A stretch of DNA of 64,000 bases from Renibacterium sp043789415. GTDB taxonomy: Bacteria; Actinomycetota; Actinomycetes; Actinomycetales; Micrococcaceae. The notes beneath the pieces were generated by a model. It saw nothing but the letters and a program-made list of their open reading frames with translations. It did not search any database and had not been told where the DNA came from. The DNA is taken from positions 558,001-622,000 of the forward strand of contig NZ_JBDLLW010000001.1 of the NCBI RefSeq assembly GCF_043789415.1, read 5' to 3'. The translations under genes were made by a program, and so were the position numbers. Of the stretch, positions 44,817 through 53,533 are shown piece after piece. How positions within the stretch are numbered: position 1 is the first letter of the stretch; the number at the start of each line of letters is the position of its first letter.

Positions 44817-46324
44817 TGAAGGCTTGGCTTGACGGCGTGCTCGGCCGTTTCACGATGTATCGCTTGGTCCTGGTCGTACTCCTGGTGCTGGCCGGGTACT
44901 CCCTGCTGCTCGATCTGCTGGGCTGGCTCACTTTCGGCATTCCTGCCATGCTGGTCAGCTTGCTCCTCAGTGTCCTGGTCTGCACCGCGGTGAGCTGGCT
45001 GCTGGCACGTCTCTTCAGGGTCAGGGCTCATCTGGAATCCAGTCTGATCACCGGCTTGCTGATCTACTTCCTGTTCTGGCCGACGCTGGTTCCCAGCGAG
45101 CTGGCGGGAATCGCCTTGGCCGCAGCGATCGCCGGAGCTTCCAAGTTCCTGCTCGCCTACCGACGTCGTCATATCTTCAATCCGGCGGCTATCGGGGCCT
45201 TTGTGGTTTACTTCACCGGGCTCAATCTGAGTACTTGGTGGACGGCGACCCCCGCGATGCTCTGGGTCCTGGTGCCAGCGGCATTTATTGTGCTCTACCG
45301 CACCTCAAAGCTGATCTTCGCCGGAATCTTCATCGTGATCGCGGAAGCCATCATCACCGGGAGACTACTGCTCAGCGGCTCGGATCTCGGCGCCGCGCTC
45401 AGCCAACCCTTCTCCTCACTGCCCGTCCTGTTCTTTGCCGGTTTCATGCTCTCTGAACCACTGACGCTGCCACCCCGTCGTTATCAGCAGTGGCTCCTGG
45501 CCGCCGTCGTCGCGGTGCTTTTCTCGGTGCCTTTCCATTTCGGCATCGTCTTCTCAAGCCCCGAGCTGGCACTCTTGATCGGCAACCTGCTGGCCTTCGC
45601 CGTGAGCCAGCGTAGCGGACTGCGGCTGACCTTCCGGGGCTCGCGCGAGCTCACTCCGACGAGCCGGGAATACCGTTTCTCACTGCCCCGGCCCGCACGA
45701 TTCGCCGCGGGCCAGTACATGGAACTGTCACTGCCTCATCGTCGCGCCGATTTACGCGGCATGCGCCGCGTCTTCAGCCTGACCACCGATCCTGATGACG
45801 GCAGCCGGGTGGCTTTCGGCCTGCGGCTCGCCGAGCCTTCCAGCAGCTTCAAGAAGGAACTCAATTCCCTCAAGCCCGGATCCACCATCACTGCCACCGG
45901 GGTCTGGGGAGATTTTGTGCTTCCCACCGGGAATCATCCACTGCTCCTGCTCGCCGCAGGAGTGGGCATCACACCTTTCCTGAGCCAGTTGCGAGCACTG
46001 CATCACCGCCCGGCAGAGCATCGTGATGTGGTTCTGGTCTATGTGCTGAGTTCCATCGAAGAATTCGGCTACCGTGATGAAATCCTGGAATTGTGCGCTG
46101 CGGAGGGGATTCGCCTGCTGCTCTGCGCCCCGCAAAACCCAGGAGTCAGCGAGTACCTCGCGACAGGCTATCCTTCCGTGGAACAGCTCGGCCATGCGGT
46201 ACCCGATATCGCTCAGCGCAGGGTCTATGCCTCGGGTTCCCCAGCTTTTGTGGCGCACGCCAAGCACATCGGCCACCGCGCAGGAGCCCGAAAAGTGCAT
46301 ACTGACAGCTTCCTCGGCTACTAG
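44816..46324 (+). CDS. RnfD/NqrB-like membrane domain fused to an FAD/NAD(P)H reductase
   Basis: Protein of 502 residues. The N-terminal half (about 12-265) has eight or nine membrane segments with the RnfD/NqrB-family-like RHIFNPAAIGAF (118-129) and WWTATPAML. The C-terminal half (about 275-502) is a ferredoxin-NADP reductase-type module with FAD motif RRVFS (317-321), NAD(P) motif AGVGITPF (381-388) and a terminal TDSFLGY. It should take electrons from cytosolic NAD(P)H through FAD into the membrane and on to the FMN lipoprotein. Its ATG overlaps the apbE stop by one base. The quinone or acceptor is unknown. Confidence 0.85.
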   Translation: MKAWLDGVLGRFTMYRLVLVVLLVLAGYSLLLDLLGWLTFGIPAMLVSLLLSVLVCTAVSWLLARLFRVRAHLESSLITGLLIYFLFWPTLVPSELAGIALAAAIAGASKFLLAYRRRHIFNPAAIGAFVVYFTGLNLSTWWTATPAMLWVLVPAAFIVLYRTSKLIFAGIFIVIAEAIITGRLLLSGSDLGAALSQPFSSLPVLFFAGFMLSEPLTLPPRRYQQWLLAAVVAVLFSVPFHFGIVFSSPELALLIGNLLAFAVSQRSGLRLTFRGSRELTPTSREYRFSLPRPARFAAGQYMELSLPHRRADLRGMRRVFSLTTDPDDGSRVAFGLRLAEPSSSFKKELNSLKPGSTITATGVWGDFVLPTGNHPLLLLAAGVGITPFLSQLRALHHRPAEHRDVVLVYVLSSIEEFGYRDEILELCAAEGIRLLLCAPQNPGVSEYLATGYPSVEQLGHAVPDIAQRRVYASGSPAFVAHAKHIGHRAGARKVHTDSFLGY

Positions 46325-46336
46325 CCGGGGGCTGGT

Positions 46337-46367
46337 TTGCTCTTCAGCGGTGCTTAGCTGCTAAACT
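46337..46367 (+). promoter_or_regulatory. Candidate promoter of tRNA-Arg
   Basis: TTGCTC (46337-46342) and TAAACT (46362-46367) with a 19-bp spacer; the -10 ends 13 bp before the tRNA. The spacer is long, so this is tentative. Confidence 0.4.
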
Positions 46368-46380
46368 CGATGAGTCCCTT

Positions 46381-46453
46381 GCCCTCGTAGCTCAGGGGAT
46401 AGAGCGGTTGCCTCCGGAGCAACAGGCCGTAGGTTCGAATCCTATCGAGGGCA
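46381..46453 (+). tRNA. tRNA-Arg (anticodon CCG)
   Basis: A complete cloverleaf folds by hand: acceptor GCCCTCG/CGAGGGC, D arm GCTC/GAGC, anticodon arm GTTGC/GCAAC with loop CTCCGGA (anticodon CCG, reads CGG), variable AGGCC, T arm GTAGG/CCTAT with loop TTCGAAT, discriminator A. The 3' CCA is not encoded. Confidence 0.95.
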
Positions 46454-46523
46454 CTTCTACAGTCCGCTGCTAATTGCGGCGTCGTTGATCGGCATTCGGC
46501 CGATCTTTTGTTTCCCTTGAGGC

Positions 46524-46724
46524 TCAATCGCTCAGGCTGAACCCGCGCTCTTCAAGCACCGGCTTGAGGATTCTGATCGCCTTCGGGCCGACGCCGTGCA
46601 AGGCCAGCAGTTCTCGCTCAGAGACGCCATGCAGAGCTTGCAGCGTGGTGTATCCGGCATCGGCGAGCGCTCTAGTGGCAGGGCCACCAATTCTCGGCAG
46701 TGCGATGTCCGCTTCTTGCTCCAT
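46524..46724 (-). CDS. Helix-hairpin-helix small DNA-binding protein
   Basis: Protein of 66 residues made of one or two HhH units (LPRIGGPATRALADAGYTTL and ALHGVGPKAIRILKPVL). The hairpin loops GPA and GVGPKA fit sequence-independent contact with the DNA backbone. Similar small proteins are common in Actinobacteria and of unknown role. It starts at ATG 46724, 6 nt after a TAAGCT -10 box, with no Shine-Dalgarno sequence. It is divergent from the WYL regulator. Confidence 0.8.
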   Translation of the reverse strand: MEQEADIALPRIGGPATRALADAGYTTLQALHGVSERELLALHGVGPKAIRILKPVLEERGFSLSD

Positions 46725-46730
46725 TCGTCG

Positions 46731-46736
46731 AGCTTA
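46731..46736 (-). promoter_or_regulatory. -10 box of the HhH gene (leaderless)
   Basis: TAAGCT on the minus strand, 6 nt before the ATG. Confidence 0.45.
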
Positions 46737-46781
46737 ATCAACCGGCGGCTTGAGGGAAACCCAGCGCAGCACTTCAATCCA

Positions 46782-46813
46782 GGACAGTTATTGTCCGGGA
46801 TGAGAACTATGCT
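46782..46813 (+). promoter_or_regulatory. Operator palindrome and -10 box of the WYL regulator gene
   Basis: GGACA-GTTAT-TGTCC (46782-46796) is a perfect 5-bp inverted repeat flanked by CC and GG. The -10 box TATGCT follows at 46808-46813, exactly 6 nt before the ATG. The palindrome covers the region where polymerase would bind, as expected for autorepression. Confidence 0.45.
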
Positions 46814-46819
46814 GTAGCC

Positions 46820-47800
46820 ATGATTGAGACCTCGGCTCGGCTTCTCCGGTTGCTCTCGCTGCTCCAGGTTCGCCGTGAGTGGACCGGCTCAGCTCTGGCA
46901 GAGCGGATGAGCGTCACGGAGCGCACCGTGCGCCGAGATATCGATAAGCTCCGGAACCTGGGGTATCCGATTCATGCCTCTCCCGGGGTGGCTGGTGGCT
47001 ATCAGCTGGGCGCCGGAGCTGATCTTCCTCCCCTACTGCTCGATGACGAGGAGGCTCTCGCAGTGGCGCTGGGGCTAAGTACCGTCGCGGTGGGCCCGGT
47101 GGCAGGCATCGGAGAAGCCTCGGTGCGCGCGCTGAGCAAGCTCGAGCAGGTCCTGCCGCCCCGGTTGCGTCCTCGGTTCAACTCGCTGAAGACCGCGATC
47201 AGCCGTATCGCTTCGCCGATCGACGCCGTCGACCCCGCCCTGTTAACCCAGCTCTCGACCGCCATCTCCGACCGTAGAACGCTCAGCCTGAAATACCAGA
47301 AGCACGATGGGGAACTCAGCCAGCGGCTGCTTGAGCCCTGTCGGCTGGTGGACTCGGGCAGTCGCTGGTATCTGGTCGCCTGGGACACCCAACGAGCAGA
47401 CTGGAGGACCTTTCGGGTGGACCGGATCATCGGCAGGCCTTCGGAACGCGCCCGTTTTACCTCACGACCGCTACCGGCCCAGGATCTGGGCGAATATGTG
47501 CACCGAGCGATCACCCGATCGCCCTACCGCTATGATCTGCTGATCAGGGTGCAGGCTCCGGCGTCCACGGTTTCTGAGCACTTCTCCACCAGCACAGCGA
47601 TCTTGGAAGCTGAAGGTCCGCAGAGCACCATGATGCGACTGGGCTGGGACTCTCTCGACGTCCCCCTGGGTCTGCTGGCCGCGAGCGGCCTGGACTTCGA
47701 CATCCTGGAACCGGCAGAACTGCGTCAGCGTGCCGAGTCGATGGCCCGGAGACTGCAGCGGGCAGTCGGTCCCACCACCCCACCAAACCCCATTTCCTGA
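46820..47800 (+). CDS. YafY-type transcriptional regulator (HTH + WYL domain)
   Basis: Regulator of 326 residues: an N-terminal winged HTH (about 5-60, SALAERMSVTERTVRRDIDKL), a linker, the WYL domain (about 140-220, LEPCRLVDSGSRWYLVAWD with RTFRVDRI) and a C-terminal WCX-like extension. WYL domains sense nucleic acids or small ligands. The probable target is its own promoter with the GGACA/TGTCC palindrome, and perhaps the divergent HhH gene. It appears leaderless. The 93-bp repeat copy B begins at the base after its stop. Confidence 0.88.
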   Translation: MIETSARLLRLLSLLQVRREWTGSALAERMSVTERTVRRDIDKLRNLGYPIHASPGVAGGYQLGAGADLPPLLLDDEEALAVALGLSTVAVGPVAGIGEASVRALSKLEQVLPPRLRPRFNSLKTAISRIASPIDAVDPALLTQLSTAISDRRTLSLKYQKHDGELSQRLLEPCRLVDSGSRWYLVAWDTQRADWRTFRVDRIIGRPSERARFTSRPLPAQDLGEYVHRAITRSPYRYDLLIRVQAPASTVSEHFSTSTAILEAEGPQSTMMRLGWDSLDVPLGLLAASGLDFDILEPAELRQRAESMARRLQRAVGPTTPPNPIS

Positions 47801-47893
47801 ACCAGCTGTCCCACTGACTGTTGCAGATGATACTGGTGTGTCGATTTTGGCCGAACATCCGCAACTTTAGCCACACTCAATGGGACGGCTGGC
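47801..47893. repeat. 93-bp dispersed element, copy B, with terminal inverted repeats
   Basis: The left end ACCAGCTGTCCCACTGA (47801-47817) and right end TCAATGGGACGGCTGGC (47877-47893) form an imperfect 17-bp inverted repeat. Length and termini match copy A at 16386-16478. It begins immediately after the TGA of the WYL regulator gene and is about 105 bp before hrpA. Confidence 0.7.
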
Positions 47894-47983
47894 TTGAAAT
47901 TGAAGTGAGAGGGAGGATGGGGGCGAGATGGTGGGAAGGGCTTTGGCTCGATGTCTGAATGAAGGAATGCCAGTGCGATCAAA

Positions 47984-47989
47984 TAGACT
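47984..47989 (+). promoter_or_regulatory. -10 box of hrpA
   Basis: TAGACT, 9 nt before the hrpA ATG, implying a leader of at most a few nucleotides. Confidence 0.35.
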
Positions 47990-47998
47990 GGATGGGCT

Positions 47999-50900
47999 AT
48001 GAGCCTGACCATCACATACCCGCCGGAGCTGCCGGTCTCGGCCCGACGAGACGAGTTGATGGCGGCCATCCGGGACCACCAAGTGGTGATTATCGCCGGA
48101 GAGACCGGCTCGGGCAAGACCACTCAGATTCCTAAGATGTGCCTAGAACTCGGGCTCGCCGAGCCCGGCAAAGACGGCAAGCCAAGACTGATCGGCCACA
48201 CCCAGCCGCGCCGACTGGCCGCCCGCACGGTGGCCGAACGGATCGCTTCCGAGCTCGACGTCAGAATCGGCGAGGACGTCGGCTTCCAGGTCCGCTTCAC
48301 CGGTGAGGTGAGCCGTCAGACCAAGGTCAAGGTGATGACCGATGGCATTCTGCTGGCCGAGATTCAACGCGATAAACTGCTGCGCCGCTACTCGACTCTG
48401 ATCATCGACGAAGCCCACGAACGCAGTCTGAACATCGACTTTATCCTCGGCTATCTGAGGCAGATTCTGCCCCAGCGACCCGATCTGAAAATCATCATCA
48501 CCTCGGCAACCATCGACCCGGAACGCTTCGCGAAGCACTTCGCGCAGCAGGGCGCGTCCGCACCGGTGCTAGAAGTCTCCGGACGCACCTACCCGGTGGA
48601 GATCCGCTACCGCCCGCTGGAGGCGGCAAGCGACGACGACGAAGCAGAAGATGCGGATTCCGAGGACCGGGACCCGCTCGACGCAGTCTGCGACGCCGTC
48701 GAGGAACTCTCTGCCGAAGCCCCAGGAGATGTGCTGATCTTCTTCTCCGGGGAACGCGAGATCCGGGACGCCGCAGAAGCCCTCAGAGGACGTTTTGCGC
48801 ATCACCCACGGCTCAGAGAAGCCGAGATCCTGCCGCTGTTCGCCAGGCTCTCGCTCGCCGAGCAGCACGCCGTCTTCAGCCCGGGAACCCGCCGCAGAAT
48901 CGTACTGGCCACCAATGTGGCCGAGACCTCGCTCACCGTTCCCGGCATCAAATACGTCATCGACACCGGCACCGCCCGGATCTCGCGCTATTCACATCGC
49001 ACCAAAGTGCAGCGGCTGCCGATCGAACGAATCTCCCAGGCGAGCGCCAATCAGCGCGCCGGGCGCTGCGGCCGAGTCTCCGACGGCATCTGCATCCGGT
49101 TGTACTCGGAAGAGGACTATCGCTCCCGCCGCGAGTTCACCGATCCGGAGATCCTGCGAACCAACCTCGCCGCAGTGATCCTGCAGATGATCTCCATCGG
49201 TGTAGCTAAAGGGCCCAAGGATGTCTCCGACTTCCCCTTCGTGGAACCTCCGGATGAGAAGGCGATCGCCGACGGCGTGGCCCTGCTGCGCGAACTCGGT
49301 GCACTCAGCGCAGCTAGCCATAAGACAGCCGGTAACCCGCAGAGCACGGTGATCTCCACGATCGGCCGTCAGCTCGCCCAGCTCCCCGTCGATCCGCGCT
49401 TGGGCAGGATGATCGTGGAATCCGGTCAGCGTGGTTGTGCCCGCGAGGTGATGATCCTCGCGGCCGCACTGACCATCCAGGATCCCCGGGAGAGGCCGAG
49501 CGAGAAGCGCCCGCAGGCCGATGAGAAGCACAAGCGCTTCAACGATGAGAACTCCGATTTCACCGGTTACCTGAACCTGTGGCGTTACGTGCAGGAAAAG
49601 CAGAAAGAGCTCTCCGGAACCGCTTTCCGGCGGCTCTGTAAGGCCGAGTTCATCAACTATCTGCGGGTTCGGGAATGGCAGGATCTCTTTGCCCAATTGC
49701 GGCAGCTGGCCAAGCCGTTGAACCTCACCCTGGCGGTGGGCGAGGTGGACCCGGTCGGCCTGCACGCCCAGATCCATCAGAGCCTGCTGGCCGGCTTGCT
49801 CAGTCATATCGGTCTCTACGACGAGCGCAAGCGCGAGTACACCGGAGCGCGCAATGCGCGTTTCGCCATCTTCCCGGGCTCGGCATTGTTCAAGAAATCG
49901 CCCGACTGGGTGATGAGCGCCGAGCTGGTGGAGACCTCCCGGCTCTGGGCTCGGGTGAATGCCAAGATCGATCCGCTCTGGGCCGAGGAGGTGGCCGGCG
50001 ATCTGGTGAAGCGCAGCTACTCCGAGCCACACTGGTCCAAGCGCAGCGGTTCGGTGATGGCCTATGAGAAGGTCACCCTCTTCGGTGTGCCGATCGTGCC
50101 GCAACGCAGGATTAACTACGGCAGAATCGATGCCGTGCTCTCCAGGGAGCTGTTCATTCGGCATGCCCTAGTGGAGGGCGACTGGCGGACGCACCATAAG
50201 TTCTTCCACCGGAACCGAGCGCTGCTCGCCGAAGTGGAGGAGTTGGAGACCCGGATGCGACGTCGCGATCTGCGGGTTGACGACGAGGCGCTCTTCGAGT
50301 TCTACGATGCCCGGGTCGGTGCCGAGGTAGTCTCCGAACGGCACTTCGATAAATGGTGGAAGCACGCCCGGCACGAGAATCCAACGCTGCTGGACTTCGA
50401 CCCCGATGTAGTGATGGCCGAGGTCGAAGAACTGGATGAGTCGGCGTTCCCGAAGACCTGGCAGCAGGGCGAGTTCACCCTGCCCTTGAGCTATGAGTTC
50501 CAGCCCAACTCCCCCGGCCTGCCGGTCAATGAATCCGACGGCGTCACGGTGCAGGTTCCGGTGCTCTTCCTGAATCAGCTCGACGACGGACCGTTCCGTT
50601 GGCTGATTCCCGGGCTGCGCGCCGAGTTAGTCAGTGCCCTGATCAAATCGCTGCCCAAAGCGGTGCGGAAGAACTTCGTGCCCGCCCCGGATGTGGCCCG
50701 GCAAGCAGTCACCGCGCTGACCGAAGACTTCGACCCGGCACACGACGAGCTAGAGGCCTCTCTGGAACTGGTGCTACGCCGTCTCAAAGGGCACGTCATA
50801 CCGCCGGGGTCCTGGAATTGGGCCGCGGTTCCGGTGCACTTGCGGATGACCTTCCAGGTCGTCGATTCCGCGGGGAAGGTGCTCGACGAGGGCAAGGATC

Positions 50901-51946
50901 TCGCCGCGCTTCAGGAGTCCCTAGCCGGAGCCACCCGGCGCGCCATCGCCGAGTCGCTGGGCGCTAGTCCCAAGACAGTTGCGGCTAAAAGCCCGAATAG
51001 TCGAGCCGCCGCTTCAGCAGAGCCCGAGTCCAGCGATGACGGTTCGCCGGTCAAAGAGCAAAGCGGGCTGAGCAGTTGGAGTGTTGGCACCCTGGAACGC
51101 TCGGTGCAGCGGCAAGTTCGCGGCCACACCGTGACCGGCTACCCGGCCCTGGTCGATGAAGGAAGCTCAGCGGGGCTGCGGATCTTCCAGACCGAGGACG
51201 AGGCGCTCAGTGCGATGCGCGGTGGCGTGATTCGTTTGCTCGCGCTGCGGCTGCCCTCCCCTGATCGCTATGTACTGGACCATCTGAGCAATACCGAGAA
51301 ATTGACCTTCAGCCAGAACCCGCTGGTCAATAGCGGCAACGGTGGACGCGGCGGCTCGGTCAGTGAGCTGATCGCCGACTGCACGCTGGCAGCCATCGAC
51401 AAATTGCTGCCTGAGGACTTGCCCTTCGACCAGGCCGCTTTCGACGCGCTGTATGAAAAAAGCCGGGCTGAGCTGATCGATACCGTGTTCTCAGTCGTCG
51501 CAGTGGTGGAAAAGATCTTGTCCTCCACTCGGAGGGTGCAGCAGCATCTGAAAACCACGAGTTCTCTGTCATTGATCAGTGCGCTGAACGATCTCAAGGC
51601 TCAGCTTGAGGGCCTGGTCTACCCCGGTTTCGTAGCCCAGACCGGCTATACCCAGTTGAGCCAGTTACCTCGGTACCTGGCCGCGATGGAACGCCGTCTG
51701 GAGAAGCTGCCGAGCAATGTGCAGCGCGACGGACTTCAGATGGCGGTGGTGCAGCGGCTGGAAGACGACTATGACGACGCCGTAGCGGCGCTGACTGCCG
51801 GTCGCCCGGTTCCGGCGGCGTTACGAAAAGTGCGCTGGATGCTCGAGGAACTGCGAGTGTCGCTGTTCGCGGTGGAACTGGGCACCGCCTACAGCGTTTC
51901 GGAAAAGCGGATCCGCACCGCCTTGGCCCAAGCCCTCAGCGTCTAG
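47999..51946 (+). CDS. hrpA: ATP-dependent RNA helicase HrpA
   Basis: DEAH-box RNA helicase of 1315 residues, the full family length (E. coli HrpA is about 1300). Motifs: GETGSGKT (34-41), TQPRRLAARTVAERIA, DEAHERS (137-143), ITSATID, TNVAETSLTVPGIKYVIDTG and QRAGRCGR, then the helicase-associated, OB and DUF3418-like C-terminal regions. HrpA rescues collided ribosomes in E. coli by acting on mRNA; the same role is likely. A Ser/Ala/Pro linker (about 985-1025) is specific to this branch. Confidence 0.96.
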   Translation: MSLTITYPPELPVSARRDELMAAIRDHQVVIIAGETGSGKTTQIPKMCLELGLAEPGKDGKPRLIGHTQPRRLAARTVAERIASELDVRIGEDVGFQVRFTGEVSRQTKVKVMTDGILLAEIQRDKLLRRYSTLIIDEAHERSLNIDFILGYLRQILPQRPDLKIIITSATIDPERFAKHFAQQGASAPVLEVSGRTYPVEIRYRPLEAASDDDEAEDADSEDRDPLDAVCDAVEELSAEAPGDVLIFFSGEREIRDAAEALRGRFAHHPRLREAEILPLFARLSLAEQHAVFSPGTRRRIVLATNVAETSLTVPGIKYVIDTGTARISRYSHRTKVQRLPIERISQASANQRAGRCGRVSDGICIRLYSEEDYRSRREFTDPEILRTNLAAVILQMISIGVAKGPKDVSDFPFVEPPDEKAIADGVALLRELGALSAASHKTAGNPQSTVISTIGRQLAQLPVDPRLGRMIVESGQRGCAREVMILAAALTIQDPRERPSEKRPQADEKHKRFNDENSDFTGYLNLWRYVQEKQKELSGTAFRRLCKAEFINYLRVREWQDLFAQLRQLAKPLNLTLAVGEVDPVGLHAQIHQSLLAGLLSHIGLYDERKREYTGARNARFAIFPGSALFKKSPDWVMSAELVETSRLWARVNAKIDPLWAEEVAGDLVKRSYSEPHWSKRSGSVMAYEKVTLFGVPIVPQRRINYGRIDAVLSRELFIRHALVEGDWRTHHKFFHRNRALLAEVEELETRMRRRDLRVDDEALFEFYDARVGAEVVSERHFDKWWKHARHENPTLLDFDPDVVMAEVEELDESAFPKTWQQGEFTLPLSYEFQPNSPGLPVNESDGVTVQVPVLFLNQLDDGPFRWLIPGLRAELVSALIKSLPKAVRKNFVPAPDVARQAVTALTEDFDPAHDELEASLELVLRRLKGHVIPPGSWNWAAVPVHLRMTFQVVDSAGKVLDEGKDLAALQESLAGATRRAIAESLGASPKTVAAKSPNSRAAASAEPESSDDGSPVKEQSGLSSWSVGTLERSVQRQVRGHTVTGYPALVDEGSSAGLRIFQTEDEALSAMRGGVIRLLALRLPSPDRYVLDHLSNTEKLTFSQNPLVNSGNGGRGGSVSELIADCTLAAIDKLLPEDLPFDQAAFDALYEKSRAELIDTVFSVVAVVEKILSSTRRVQQHLKTTSSLSLISALNDLKAQLEGLVYPGFVAQTGYTQLSQLPRYLAAMERRLEKLPSNVQRDGLQMAVVQRLEDDYDDAVAALTAGRPVPAALRKVRWMLEELRVSLFAVELGTAYSVSEKRIRTALAQALSV

Positions 51947-51965
51947 TCCCTCCCCCTATGAACAT

Positions 51966-52394
51966 TTAGGCCTCGGGGACGAACTCGCCGTGGCCGGCCG
52001 CCCGGAGCGCAGCCCGCAGGCTTTCCGCGCTGGCGTCTAACGCAGCCGGATCCGGAGTGCTGTCCACCGTGGCGAAATCGTATTCAGCCATGGAATTCGA
52101 CGGCCAGACGTGCAGGTGCAAGTGCTCGACCTCAAAACCCGCGATGATCAGCCCGGCGCGCTCCGAGGAGAAAGCCTCGATCTGAGCCTGACCGATGGTC
52201 TGCGCCACCGAAGTGAGCTTATGCATCAGCTCTGCCGGAGCGTCCGTCCAGCGGTTCACCTCGGCCCGCGGCACCACCAGGGTGTGGCCTGGAACCAGCG
52301 GGGCGATGGTCAAAAAGGCCACCGCCTCGCTGTCCTTCCAGACGAAACGCCCGGGCAGCTCTCCATCGATGATCCTGCTAAAAAGAGTGGCCAC
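51966..52394 (-). CDS. HIT family hydrolase
   Basis: Histidine-triad nucleotide hydrolase of 142 residues. The HxHxH motif is H91-L-H93-L-H95 followed by VWP; the N-terminal FSRIIDGELPG matches the HinT/Hit branch. It probably cleaves adenosine phosphoramidates or similar nucleotides; the true substrate is unknown. It starts at GTG 52394 and is convergent with hrpA, 19 bp apart. Confidence 0.9.
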   Translation of the reverse strand: MATLFSRIIDGELPGRFVWKDSEAVAFLTIAPLVPGHTLVVPRAEVNRWTDAPAELMHKLTSVAQTIGQAQIEAFSSERAGLIIAGFEVEHLHLHVWPSNSMAEYDFATVDSTPDPAALDASAESLRAALRAAGHGEFVPEA

Positions 52395-52470
52395 GAGCTA
52401 CCCCGCTTTCTTGTCGAATTCTTCTCGAAGACCGGCGTTCCGGGTCGCCCCGGAAGCGGCGTGGGATCCG

Positions 52471-53520
52471 TTAGAGAGTCGCCGTGTCCAGCACGAAACG
52501 GTATCTGACGTCGCCCGCTACCAAGCGGCGGTACGCCTCGTTGATGCCTTCGCCGTCGACCATTTCAATATCGGAGACCACGCCGTGCTCGGCGCAGAAG
52601 TCCAGCATTTCCTGGGTTTCTTCGATGCCGCCGATCATCGAACCGCCGTAGGCCAGTCGGCGTCGGATCAGCTGGCCCGGATCAATCGGCGGCATAGCGT
52701 GCTCGGGCAAGCCGAGCTGCACCAGGGCGCCGTCGCGCTTGAGGGTCTTGAGGTAGGTGTTGATGTCATGATCGGCGGCTACCGTGTCGATGATCAGGTT
52801 CAGCGAGTTGCGAGCGGCTTTCATCTGCTCGGAGTCCTTGGAGACCACGACTCTATCGGCACCCAGGGCGCGCGCGGCCTCAGCTTTCGAGGGGCTCGTG
52901 GTGAAAACGGTGACCTCGGCGCCCATCGCCTTGGCGAGTTTGACCGCCATATGTCCCAGACCGCCCAAACCTACGACGCCGACCGCGTCTCCTTCTTCGA
53001 CGCCGAAGTAACGCAGCGGCGAATAGGTGGTGATTCCAGCGCAGAGCAGTGGAGCAGCAGCGGCCTTATCCAAGCCCTCGGGGATGCGCAGCACATAGTT
53101 CTCATCGACCACCACAGAGCTGGAGTAACCGCCCTGAGTGATGCTGTCGTCATTGCGCTTATCGACCGCACCATAGGTTCCGACCATGCCGACCTCGCAG
53201 TACTGCTCGAAACCCTCCTGACAGGATTCGCACTCACGGCAGGAGTCAACCATGACGCCGACGCCGACAGCGTCACCGGTCTTGAACTCGCTGACCTCGG
53301 CGCCCACCCGGGCAACCGTTCCGACGATCTCGTGGCCCGGGACGAGTGGCCAGTGGGTATTGCCCCATTCTCCGCGAACCGAGTGCACGTCCGAGTGGCA
53401 CAAGCCGCAGAATTCAATATCAATTTCGACGTCGTGAGCGCCGGGTTCCCGGCGATCGATGGTAATAGGTTCGAGCCCGGTCGTAGCGGACAAGGCGGCA
53501 TAAGCTTTAGCAACAGTCAT
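52471..53520 (-). CDS. Zinc-dependent NAD(P)+ alcohol dehydrogenase (YahK/cinnamyl type)
   Basis: Medium-chain dehydrogenase of 349 residues that reduces aldehydes or oxidises alcohols. Catalytic zinc ligands: C41 in CGLCHSD and H63/E64 in PGHE; structural zinc: the four Cys of CRECESCQEGFEQYC; Rossmann motif GLGGLGHMAVKLAKAMG. The frame runs to 53643, but that extension is translated repeat sequence. The ATG at 53520 (MTVAKAYAAL) is the family start, 7 nt after a TAGGCT -10 box. Confidence 0.93.
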   Translation of the reverse strand: MTVAKAYAALSATTGLEPITIDRREPGAHDVEIDIEFCGLCHSDVHSVRGEWGNTHWPLVPGHEIVGTVARVGAEVSEFKTGDAVGVGVMVDSCRECESCQEGFEQYCEVGMVGTYGAVDKRNDDSITQGGYSSSVVVDENYVLRIPEGLDKAAAAPLLCAGITTYSPLRYFGVEEGDAVGVVGLGGLGHMAVKLAKAMGAEVTVFTTSPSKAEAARALGADRVVVSKDSEQMKAARNSLNLIIDTVAADHDINTYLKTLKRDGALVQLGLPEHAMPPIDPGQLIRRRLAYGGSMIGGIEETQEMLDFCAEHGVVSDIEMVDGEGINEAYRRLVAGDVRYRFVLDTATL

Positions 53521-53527
53521 AGAACCA

Positions 53528-53533
53528 AGCCTA
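53528..53533 (-). promoter_or_regulatory. -10 box of the alcohol dehydrogenase (leaderless), at the edge of a repeat
   Basis: TAGGCT on the minus strand, 7 nt before ATG 53520. Its upstream half overlaps the first bases of the repeat starting at 53531. Confidence 0.4.

Noticed and set aside
46325..46523. Search for further tRNAs or a tRNA-associated integration site next to tRNA-Arg
   Set aside because: Only one cloverleaf folds; there is no repeated tRNA 3' end, integrase or composition shift nearby.
48992..50164. 390-residue antisense frame within hrpA
   Set aside because: Shadow of the HrpA coding sequence, which carries all helicase motifs.
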